The notes under the pieces were generated by a model. That model was not told the DNA's origin. It ran no database searches and saw nothing but the letters and a program-made list of their open reading frames with translations. Position numbers and translations under genes: made by a program. Of a DNA stretch of 35,874 nucleotides, positions 9,854 through 17,573 are shown in pieces (the first letter of the stretch is position 1; the number at the start of each line of letters is the position of its first letter). The stretch is from contig CABYXD010000004.1 of the NCBI GenBank assembly GCA_902522895.1, forward strand, positions 1-35,874. The letters are read 5' to 3'. The stretch is from an uncultured Pelagibacteraceae bacterium (GTDB lineage: Bacteria > Pseudomonadota > Alphaproteobacteria > Pelagibacterales > Pelagibacteraceae).

Positions 9854-10833
9854 TTTCTATAATTTAGCCTTGCAGCAAAATATAAGAAAAAAGTCAAAAT
9901 AAAAGTTATTAATGATAATATTTTAGAAAAATTACTTAATAAAAAACCTAAATAAATAATTAACAAGTTAGAAACAAAAAATAAAAAAAGCGTTTTAAAA
10001 TGATTTTTTTTAAATTTAGCTAAAATTTTATGGTGGAGGTGTGTATTATCTGCCGTTAAAATATTTTTTTTTTGTAATGCTCTATTAGTGGATACAAATA
10101 AAAAGTCGAATATCGGGTACCACAATGGCCATATTAAATATACAGGGTGTATTTTAAATCCTCTATAAAGTTCAATTGTCAAAAAACTTATAAAAAAACC
10201 AATGAACAAACTACCTGCATTACCACTAAATATTTTAAATTTTGATTTTGAAGGCAATAAGTTCAATATTAAATTTAAAATTACTGGAATAAGTAGTAAC
10301 TTAATAAGCGAGATGGTTTGAGAGTCTTCAATTAAAAAAATATAATATCCTAAGCAACAAATAAAAAATGTTAATAGTAAACCATCTGATCCATCAATAT
10401 AATTTGTCGCATTTATTAATAAACCTGTAGCAAGAATCAAAAAGGGTATATGAAATTTTCCTAAATTTAAAACTCCAATTTGCTCGTAGTTTCCTAAGTT
10501 TGTTATATTTATGCCATTAAAAATTAAATATGCAGAAGGAGCTATAAGTAAAATGATTTTAGTCGATGGGTTTAAATTAATTACATCATCAATAAGACCA
10601 ACAACGAAAACAAAAAAACCAATTGAAATAATGAATTCAATATTATGATTTAATTCAAAAAAATTAATAATTATTAAATAAAACAAATAAATGATTATTC
10701 CACCTGTATTAAATACTTTTGAAGTATGAACTTTTCTTATGTTGGGTTTATCATAGAGTTCCAATTTTTTTGAAATAAATATAGTAAACAGAAGTAATAT
10801 AAAATATAAAATTGTAAGATTAATTAGTAACAT
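9850..10833 (-). CDS. Undecaprenyl-phosphate sugar-1-phosphate transferase (WecA/MraY family)
   Basis: YDKPNIRKVHTSKVFNTGGIIIY, GLIDDVINLNPSTKI, NATNYIDGSDGLLL, FSGNAGSLFIGFFIS, NTHLHHKIL. Confidence 0.92.
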   Translation of the reverse strand: MLLINLTILYFILLLFTIFISKKLELYDKPNIRKVHTSKVFNTGGIIIYLFYLIIINFFELNHNIEFIISIGFFVFVVGLIDDVINLNPSTKIILLIAPSAYLIFNGINITNLGNYEQIGVLNLGKFHIPFLILATGLLINATNYIDGSDGLLLTFFICCLGYYIFLIEDSQTISLIKLLLIPVILNLILNLLPSKSKFKIFSGNAGSLFIGFFISFLTIELYRGFKIHPVYLIWPLWYPIFDFLFVSTNRALQKKNILTADNTHLHHKILAKFKKNHFKTLFLFFVSNLLIIYLGFLLSNFSKILSLITFILTFFLYFAARLNYRK

Positions 10834-10891
10834 GTTTTTTAAAAATTTTTGTATTACTAATATACAATAAAAGAAAAGGAAATTACAATTA

Positions 10892-12595
10892 ATGCCAGAT
10901 ATTATAATCTTTTTTTTGATCTTTTATATATTGTTAATTTCAGTAGTTGGATATGGCATATTATTTCAAAGATTATGTTTTGGGCATATTGGAAATTCGA
11001 CAGATCAAAACGAGATTTATATAGGATTTTATGGGCTGTTTTTAATAACTATTATCTCTTTAATATCAAGTTTATTTGTTCCTCATAATTTTTTACATAA
11101 TATCATATTACATTCAATTGGGGTTTTATTATTTATATTTTTAAAAATTAGAAATAAAAAAGATTATTCAAAAAGTATCTTTTTGATTTCACTTTTAGTG
11201 CTTTCTGCATTGTTAATATCTAAAACTCACGATGATTTTTCTTATTATCATTTACCATTTACAAAATATTTAACAGAACAAAAAATTATATTTGGTATGG
11301 GGAATCTGGGTCATGGATATAAATTAATTTCTTCCTTATTTTTTTTAAATTCAACTTTTTATTTACCTTTTCTTGAATATTTTACTTTTCATTTCTCTTT
11401 ATTATTTTTTTTAATTTTTTTTAATTATATTTTATTAAGTGAAATTTTTTCTAACAAGTCTAATGAAGTAATTAGGTTTATATGTATTTTTGCATTAGCT
11501 TTTTTTAATTTATCTTTTAATAGAATTGCAGAATATGGCACTGATAAAGCCGGCCAACTACTTATAGTAGTTTTAATCATTAAGATTTTACAACACATTT
11601 GTTATGATAATAATAAGTTTAAACTTAATAGTGTACTAATTTTGTTACCTTTATTAGCTTTTTGCATGAGTTTAAAAACTTATTTTTTACCATATATATT
11701 GCTTGGAGGAACAATAGTATTTTTAGACACAAGGATTAGCAAAAGCATTAAAACAATATGTTATTCTAGATCTTTTCTAATTACATCAATTTCATTAACA
11801 ATTTACTTTTTTCATCATTTTATCTCGACTGGATGTTTTATTTCACCATTAAGTATAACATGTCTTGGAGATAATTTAGAATGGGCAAGTAGCAGTATAG
11901 AATATAAAAATTTAGCTATTTGGCTTGAGCAGTGGGCAAAAGCTGGCGCAGGACCAGGTTTCAGAGTTGAAAATCCTTTAGACTATATAAAAAATTTTAA
12001 TTGGATTTCTCGTTGGACAGAAAAATATTTTGTTGGAAAGTTTTTAGATCAGTTGGTTGTATTAATGTCAGTTTTTTTAGTGATATTTTTATTTCTGAAA
12101 AAATTTAAATTAACGACTGGGTCATTAACTATAAATAAAAAAATTGTATTTTTTTATACAATTATCCTAGTTATCTTTTTTATTTGGTTTACCAAACATC
12201 CACAACTAAGGTATGGCGGGTATTCAATTGTTTTTTTAACAATGTCTATTCCTATTGCAATACTATTTCAGAAAGCAGTAAATAAAAAAACTTTCAAAAA
12301 AAACTTTAAATATTTAGTTTTATTAATAGTGATTATTTTCAATTTTAAAAATATTAATAGAATTAATAAAGAATTCCAACGAACCGACTTGTACAAATTT
12401 GATGATTTCCCTTATTATGCTATTCCTGAAAAAAAATTTATTGCCGAAAAAACTTCATCAGGTCTTACATTCTATAGATCTCCAGGACATTGTTGGAACA
12501 CCCCAACTCCTTGCACCGGTAGCTTAAAAAGTAAAATTGGAGTTAAAAAAATTAATGGATATTATTTTTTAATAAAAAACCCAATATCTGAATAA
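10892..12595 (+). CDS. Large multi-pass membrane protein of unknown function (possible GT-C-like or LIC_10190-like family)
   Basis: 567 aa with many hydrophobic segments; conserved-looking luminal segment ISKTHDDFSYYHLPFTKYLTEQKIIFGMGNLGHGYKLISSLFFL; located in the polysaccharide cluster. Confidence 0.6.
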   Translation: MPDIIIFFLIFYILLISVVGYGILFQRLCFGHIGNSTDQNEIYIGFYGLFLITIISLISSLFVPHNFLHNIILHSIGVLLFIFLKIRNKKDYSKSIFLISLLVLSALLISKTHDDFSYYHLPFTKYLTEQKIIFGMGNLGHGYKLISSLFFLNSTFYLPFLEYFTFHFSLLFFLIFFNYILLSEIFSNKSNEVIRFICIFALAFFNLSFNRIAEYGTDKAGQLLIVVLIIKILQHICYDNNKFKLNSVLILLPLLAFCMSLKTYFLPYILLGGTIVFLDTRISKSIKTICYSRSFLITSISLTIYFFHHFISTGCFISPLSITCLGDNLEWASSSIEYKNLAIWLEQWAKAGAGPGFRVENPLDYIKNFNWISRWTEKYFVGKFLDQLVVLMSVFLVIFLFLKKFKLTTGSLTINKKIVFFYTIILVIFFIWFTKHPQLRYGGYSIVFLTMSIPIAILFQKAVNKKTFKKNFKYLVLLIVIIFNFKNINRINKEFQRTDLYKFDDFPYYAIPEKKFIAEKTSSGLTFYRSPGHCWNTPTPCTGSLKSKIGVKKINGYYFLIKNPISE

Positions 12596-12596
12596 A

Positions 12597-13313
12597 ATGC
12601 TATATTCTAAGATAATCATAATTATTTTAAATTTTCTAGATTATTTTCAGCAAAGAAAAATTATTAATTTAATTAATAATAAATTTTTAAAGCCAATAAT
12701 TGTATTTGATGTAGGTGCACATTATGGAGAAACAATAAAATTATTTAATAAGAAATTAAAACTAAATAAAATATATTCATTTGAAGCGAGTCCACAAAAT
12801 TACAAAATACTCGAGAAAAATGTTGCCAAGTATAATTCAAAAAAAATACAAATTTATAATTATGGGGCAGGAGAAAAAATATCTGAAAATTATATTAATC
12901 AGACATTAGAATCATCTTCGTCAACAATTAATAAACTTAATGAAAGCTCTAAATATTTTAAAAAAAAGTTAAAGATTTTAAATATCAAAAATAAAGAATC
13001 TTTTCAGCTTAAAATTCCAATTAAAATAATCACTTTAGATTATTTTATAGAAAAGAATAAAATTGAACATATTGATTTATTAAAAATAGATACAGAAGGT
13101 TATGAATTTAATGTTTTAAAGGGATTAGAAAAACATAATGATAAAGTTAAACTAGTGTATTTTGAACATCATTATGATGATATGATAATTAAAAACTATA
13201 AATTTACTGACATCCATTTTTTGTTAACAAGTTATGGTTTTGTAAAAATCAAAAAAAGTAAGATGATATTTAGAAAATCTTTTGAATATGTATATGAAAA
13301 TCAAAAAATATAA
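12597..13313 (+). CDS. FkbM family methyltransferase
   Basis: VFDVGAHYGETIKLF, IYSFEASPQNYKILEKNV, ITLDYFIEKNKIEHIDLLKIDTEGYEFNVLKGLE. Confidence 0.9.
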   Translation: MLYSKIIIIILNFLDYFQQRKIINLINNKFLKPIIVFDVGAHYGETIKLFNKKLKLNKIYSFEASPQNYKILEKNVAKYNSKKIQIYNYGAGEKISENYINQTLESSSSTINKLNESSKYFKKKLKILNIKNKESFQLKIPIKIITLDYFIEKNKIEHIDLLKIDTEGYEFNVLKGLEKHNDKVKLVYFEHHYDDMIIKNYKFTDIHFLLTSYGFVKIKKSKMIFRKSFEYVYENQKI

Positions 13314-13343
13314 TATTGTGTCTATGAATCATTTATTTTAAGT

Positions 13344-14768
13344 TTATTTTTTTAATCGTAATTTGTAATAAGATGTAAGAATAATAAAAAGCATTCTTAA
13401 TGCATTAGATATTACTGAGGTCATTTTTGTGCTTTCTTCCTTTCTTTCATAGTATGTGACTGGGACCTCAGTTATTTTTAAATTATTTTTATAAGCACCT
13501 ATCAAAAGATCAAAATCTCCCCACAAATCTTTCATTCCCCATTTTGAAATATCTTTTTTTATTTTAACCCAATCTTTTTTATAAAATATTTTTGTTCCAC
13601 ATAATGTATCTGTTATTTTTTTTCTAAAAAGCAAGCTAAATAAGCTAGCAAAAAAATTATTTCCAATAAAATTAAATAATTTCATCGCACCATCTTTTTG
13701 TGGGTAAATCATTCTTGTGCAATTTATAAAATCTGCGTTTGTATTTTTTAATATATCTATTGAAAATTCAACATCCTTAAAGCTCACAGTTAGGTCTGCA
13801 TCATATATTACGACTATATCACCACTCGAATTATCTATACCTTTATAAACATTTTCTGATTTGCAGATTCCAGGACCATCATATTTAATAATTTTATTAT
13901 TATTTAATTTTTTAGATAATTTATCAATTTCATCGCTGGTATTATCTTTAGAATTATCATCACCAAATAAATATTCATTAGACTGGTTACTTTCAATTAT
14001 ATTTTTTTCGAATGCCTTGATGTTATTTTCCTCATTTTTACACGGAATTATGAATGAAACTTTTTTATTATTATTTTCAATAAAATTTTGATTTATTTTT
14101 TTTAAAATTGTTACATTTGAAAGACAAAATATATTGAATATAGGTAATCTAAAAAGCCTATTAATAAAATTAGTAAAAAATGGAATATAAATTGGTAATG
14201 CTATAAGTTTTTCATTTCTAATTACTTCCAAGTTACAACTCGTGTATAAATTGTTTAAGTAAGACGAAGGCAAGAAATTATTTTTGGTAGGAGAAAAATT
14301 AAAAAATAATTTTAATAATTTTATAAAAATCATCCAAATCAAATTTTTTGATAAAATAATTATTTTTGCATCATCTTTCATTATTTTAGATAAATTTAAT
14401 AAATTTGAAGTTGGGTTTGATTGATGTTCTATATCAGCTATTAAAATAGTGTCACATTCAGACAATTCATCATGATTAATTTCATTTATATAATGAGTAT
14501 TCGAATTATATTTTATTTCATATTTTTCGTCTATTTCTTTAATAAAAATTTTGTTTGATTTGATATTTTTACTTATCAAGGAGTTGCCAGCACAAAAAAT
14601 GAAAATACCTTTAGAGCTATCTATACAATTATTAATAAAATTTGAAATTTCATTAAATAAAAACTTTTTTTTTTGTATAAATTTGAGTCTTTTTTCAAAA
14701 TTTGATTTAAAAAAAGATGTACTAGAATTTAAATAGTAATCACTTTTTAAGAGTTTTGAAATATTCAT
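13344..14768 (-). CDS. Fusion protein: N-terminal methyltransferase-like domain plus C-terminal GT2 (dolichol-phosphate-mannose-synthase-like) domain
   Basis: C-terminal half: VSFIIPCKNEENNIKAFEKNI, DDNSKDNTSDEI, GDIVVIYDADLTVS, DTLCGTKIFYKKDW, VPVTYYERKEESTKM. N-terminal about 220 aa: GIFIFCAGNSLISKNIKSNK, then SECDTILIADIEHQSNPTSNLLNLSKIMKDDAKIII. Confidence 0.8.
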   Translation of the reverse strand: MNISKLLKSDYYLNSSTSFFKSNFEKRLKFIQKKKFLFNEISNFINNCIDSSKGIFIFCAGNSLISKNIKSNKIFIKEIDEKYEIKYNSNTHYINEINHDELSECDTILIADIEHQSNPTSNLLNLSKIMKDDAKIIILSKNLIWMIFIKLLKLFFNFSPTKNNFLPSSYLNNLYTSCNLEVIRNEKLIALPIYIPFFTNFINRLFRLPIFNIFCLSNVTILKKINQNFIENNNKKVSFIIPCKNEENNIKAFEKNIIESNQSNEYLFGDDNSKDNTSDEIDKLSKKLNNNKIIKYDGPGICKSENVYKGIDNSSGDIVVIYDADLTVSFKDVEFSIDILKNTNADFINCTRMIYPQKDGAMKLFNFIGNNFFASLFSLLFRKKITDTLCGTKIFYKKDWVKIKKDISKWGMKDLWGDFDLLIGAYKNNLKITEVPVTYYERKEESTKMTSVISNALRMLFIILTSYYKLRLKK

Positions 14769-14808
14769 ATTTTGTTTAACTATTTATTTTTTTTAATTTA
14801 TATTTTTT

Positions 14809-14832
14809 AAGTATCATATATATTTGATACTT
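14809..14832. promoter_or_regulatory. Perfect inverted repeat (8-bp arms, 8-nt spacer) in divergent intergenic region; possible operator or hairpin
   Basis: aagtatca-tatatatt-tgatactt; arms are exact reverse complements; lies between the minus-strand GT fusion and the plus-strand epimerase. Confidence 0.4.
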
Positions 14833-14862
14833 TTAATAATAGTATTATAAACTAATTCAAAA

Positions 14863-15738
14863 ATGAAAAAATATATAGTTGTAACTGGAGGTGCTGGCTT
14901 TATAGGGTCAAATTTAATCTTTAAATTGCTTAAATATACTAACTTTAAAATTTTAAGTATTGATAATTATTCAACTGGTAAAAGGAAAAATCATATTTTA
15001 AATAAAAGAGTAAAATATATTAGATCAGACACAAAAAAAATTTCAAAAGTTTTAAATGTTTTTAAAAAAAAAATTTTAGTAATTTTCCATTTTGGAGAAT
15101 TTGCTAGAATTTATCAAAGTTTTTTGAAAATGAATGAGTGTATTGCCTCTAATACTATTGGGACAAACGAAGTATTAAATTTTTGTCTCAAAAATAGAAT
15201 TAAATTAATTTATTCAGCTACTTCAGCAACTATTGGCAATAAAGGTAATGATAAAAATTTATCACCTTATGCTTTTACCAAAGCAAAAAATATTGAAATG
15301 TTAGAAAATTTAAAAAAATGGTTTAATTTTAAATATGAAGTAATCTTTTTTTACAATGTATATGGTCCTAATCAAATTAAATCTGGTAGTATGGCGACCG
15401 TTATAGGAATTTTTGAGGAACAATATAAAAAAAAGAAACCTTTAACAGTTGTCAAACCAGGAACTCAATCAAGAAGATTTACTCATGTTTATGATACTGT
15501 CGATGCATGTTTTTATGCCTATAAAAAAGATAAATGCAGGTATTATAGTATTTCAAATAAAAAAAGTTATTCAATAATTGAGGTAGCAAAAATGTTTAAT
15601 TCTAAAATTAAATATTTAGCTTCAAGACCTGGTGAACGATATGCATCAGCTTTAACAAATATGAATTTGTCTAATAAAGTCTATAAATTGTTTGGTAAAA
15701 TTCAATTGAAAGATTATTTGAGGAAGATAATTAAATAG
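14863..15738 (+). CDS. NAD-dependent epimerase/dehydratase (UDP-glucose 4-epimerase-like SDR)
   Basis: VVTGGAGFIGSNLI Rossmann motif, SPYAFTKAKN (YxxxK), FFYNVYGPNQIKSG, SRRFTHVYDTVDACFYA. Confidence 0.9.
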   Translation: MKKYIVVTGGAGFIGSNLIFKLLKYTNFKILSIDNYSTGKRKNHILNKRVKYIRSDTKKISKVLNVFKKKILVIFHFGEFARIYQSFLKMNECIASNTIGTNEVLNFCLKNRIKLIYSATSATIGNKGNDKNLSPYAFTKAKNIEMLENLKKWFNFKYEVIFFYNVYGPNQIKSGSMATVIGIFEEQYKKKKPLTVVKPGTQSRRFTHVYDTVDACFYAYKKDKCRYYSISNKKSYSIIEVAKMFNSKIKYLASRPGERYASALTNMNLSNKVYKLFGKIQLKDYLRKIIK

Positions 15739-15760
15739 ATAAATCAATATTATTTCTTAG

Positions 15761-15788
15761 TTTACAATTTAAATTAAATCATTATAAA
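15761..15788 (+). promoter_or_regulatory. Putative sigma70-type promoter for the 5S rRNA gene
   Basis: TTTACA (15761-15766), 16-nt spacer, TATAAA (15783-15788); predicted start about 7 nt downstream coincides with the 5S 5' end. Confidence 0.5.
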
Positions 15789-15792
15789 GCTT

Positions 15793-15910
15793 CTGCCGGT
15801 GATTATTGCGTTAGTGTTATACCCGATCCCATTCCGAACTCGGAAGTCAAGCCTGACTGCGCCAATGGTACTATGTCTTAAGGCATGGAAGAGTAGGACA
15901 TTGCCGGCAT
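15793..15910 (+). rRNA. rrf: 5S ribosomal RNA
   Basis: Conserved 5S core cccgatcccattccgaactcggaagtcaagcctgactgcgccaatggtact...ggaagagtagga; terminal helix tgccgg (15794-15799) pairs with ccggca (15904-15909). Confidence 0.95.
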
Positions 15911-15919
15911 TAAATTATT

Positions 15920-16045
15920 ATGAAAATTAAAAGTTCACTAAAATCTATAAAAAAAAGAGACTTAAACTCTAAGCTGGTTAAAAGAAGGGGTAGAGTTTAT
16001 GTTATTAATAAAACTAATCCAAAATTCAAAGCAAGACAAAAATAA
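15920..16045 (+). CDS. rpmJ: 50S ribosomal protein L36
   Basis: 41-aa ORF not in supplied track: [41 protein letters not shown]; the [18 protein letters not shown] pattern is typical of L36. Confidence 0.92.
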   Translation: MKIKSSLKSIKKRDLNSKLVKRRGRVYVINKTNPKFKARQK

Positions 16046-16050
16046 TTTTT

Positions 16051-16161
16051 ATGGATAATGAAAACCATAAAAATACCTGGAACAATTTTACTAAATTCGT
16101 TCTGTGGGGAACTGTCGCTGTTGTATTAGTTTTAGTTTTAATGGCGTTATTCTTACTATAA
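16051..16161 (+). CDS. Small aa3-type cytochrome c oxidase subunit IV-like membrane protein
   Basis: 36-aa ORF not in supplied track: MDNENHKNTWNNFTKFVLWGTVAVVLVLVLMALFLL; T-W..F.KF..WGT.AV followed by one TM helix, as in bacterial aa3-type COX IV, directly before pntAA. Confidence 0.7.
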   Translation: MDNENHKNTWNNFTKFVLWGTVAVVLVLVLMALFLL

Positions 16162-16171
16162 TATTTTTTTT

Positions 16172-17260
16172 ATGAAAGTCGTTTCTGTTTTAGAAAATCA
16201 AACAATAGAAAAAAGGGTTGCAATTACACCAGAAATTGCAAAAAAATATTTATCACTTGGTTTTGAAGTTTTATTGCCTGAAAATTATGCTAACCACTTA
16301 GGTATCAAAGACAATGAATACAGTAATATTGGAGTTAAAATATCTAAAGATGAAAAAGAAATTATAAACAGTGCTGATATCATTGTTCAGATAGAATTAC
16401 CAAATGATGAAAAAAGATCCTTAATAAAAGAGAACCAAACATTAATTGGTGTTTTTAATCCCTACAGTAATAAAGATAAAATAGACGATCTGGTTAAAAG
16501 AAATATTAATGTTCTTTCATTAGAATTACTTCCAAGAATAACAAGAGCTCAGTCTATGGATATACTTTCATCACAAGCTAATCTTGCTGGATATAAGGCA
16601 GTTTTGGAGTCTGTCGCTAATTTTGAAAAAGCTATTCCAATGATGATGACTGCAGCAGGAACAATTCCAGCCGCAAAGGTTTTGGTCGTTGGCGCAGGTG
16701 TTGCAGGATTACAGGCTATTGCGACTGCAAAAAGAATGGGTGCAATTGTTTTTGCTACTGATGTAAGAATGACATCAAAAGAGCAAGTTGAAAGTTTAGG
16801 GGGCAAATTTTTAACTGTAGAGGGAGCTGAAAATCTTGAAACAGAAGGAGGCTATGCCAAAGAAGCTTCAGATGATTTTAAAAAAAAACAAGAGGAATTA
16901 TTAACAGAAACACTTAAGAAAATTGATATTGTAATTTGTACGGCATTAATTCCTGGAAAAAAAGCTCCAGTAATAATTAAAGATGAAATGATTAATAATA
17001 TGCAAGCAGGATCAATAATTTACGATTTGGCAGCTATACAAGGTGGAAATACTGCTTTTACAGAAGTTGATAAAGTAATAGATAAAAATGGGGTTAAAAT
17101 CATGGGTGAAAGCAATATTCTTAATAAACTGCCTACTTCAGCGTCAAATTTATATGCTAAAAACGTATTTAATTTTGTTTTAAATTTATACGATAAAGAA
17201 AATAAAAAAATTAATATAAACACTGATGATGAAATAATAGATAAAACTCTAATAAAATAA
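16172..17260 (+). CDS. pntAA: NAD(P) transhydrogenase subunit alpha part 1 (PntAA)
   Basis: ENQTIEKRVAITPEIAKKY, SRAQSMDILSSQANLAGYKAV-like segment, VLVVGAGVAGLQAIATAKRMGAIVFATDVR, CTALIPGKKAPVII. Confidence 0.96.
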   Translation: MKVVSVLENQTIEKRVAITPEIAKKYLSLGFEVLLPENYANHLGIKDNEYSNIGVKISKDEKEIINSADIIVQIELPNDEKRSLIKENQTLIGVFNPYSNKDKIDDLVKRNINVLSLELLPRITRAQSMDILSSQANLAGYKAVLESVANFEKAIPMMMTAAGTIPAAKVLVVGAGVAGLQAIATAKRMGAIVFATDVRMTSKEQVESLGGKFLTVEGAENLETEGGYAKEASDDFKKKQEELLTETLKKIDIVICTALIPGKKAPVIIKDEMINNMQAGSIIYDLAAIQGGNTAFTEVDKVIDKNGVKIMGESNILNKLPTSASNLYAKNVFNFVLNLYDKENKKININTDDEIIDKTLIK

Positions 17261-17264
17261 AAAT

Positions 17265-17573
17265 ATGGAAATAGATCCCTTTATATTCAGATTAAGTATA
17301 TTTATTCTTTCAATATTTATTGGATATTATGTTGTTTGGAGTGTAACGCCTTCTTTACACACTCCTTTAATGTCAGTGACTAATGCAATTTCTTCAGTTA
17401 TAATTGTTGGAGCTATCATTGCTGCGTTAGCTGGTAATTCTGATAGTGTTTTTAATACTTCAAGTATTTTTGGATTTTTAGCAATATCTCTTGCAGCAAT
17501 AAACATCTTTGGGGGTTTTTTAGTAACTCAAAGAATGCTTGCCATGTATAAAAAAAAGAAAAAGGGTAAATGA
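17265..17573 (+). CDS. pntAB: NAD(P) transhydrogenase subunit alpha part 2 (PntAB)
   Basis: VVWSVTPSLHTPLMSVTNAISSVIIVGAI and FGGFLVTQRMLAMYKKKKK; follows pntAA. Confidence 0.95.
   Translation: MEIDPFIFRLSIFILSIFIGYYVVWSVTPSLHTPLMSVTNAISSVIIVGAIIAALAGNSDSVFNTSSIFGFLAISLAAINIFGGFLVTQRMLAMYKKKKKGK

Noticed and set aside
13861-14736. Plus-strand ORFs of 76 and 61 aa (13861-14091, 14551-14736)
   Set aside because: Antisense to the methyltransferase-like/GT2 fusion gene; no motif.
16549-17223. Minus-strand ORFs of 85 and 67 aa within pntAA
   Set aside because: Shadow ORFs opposite a highly conserved gene.
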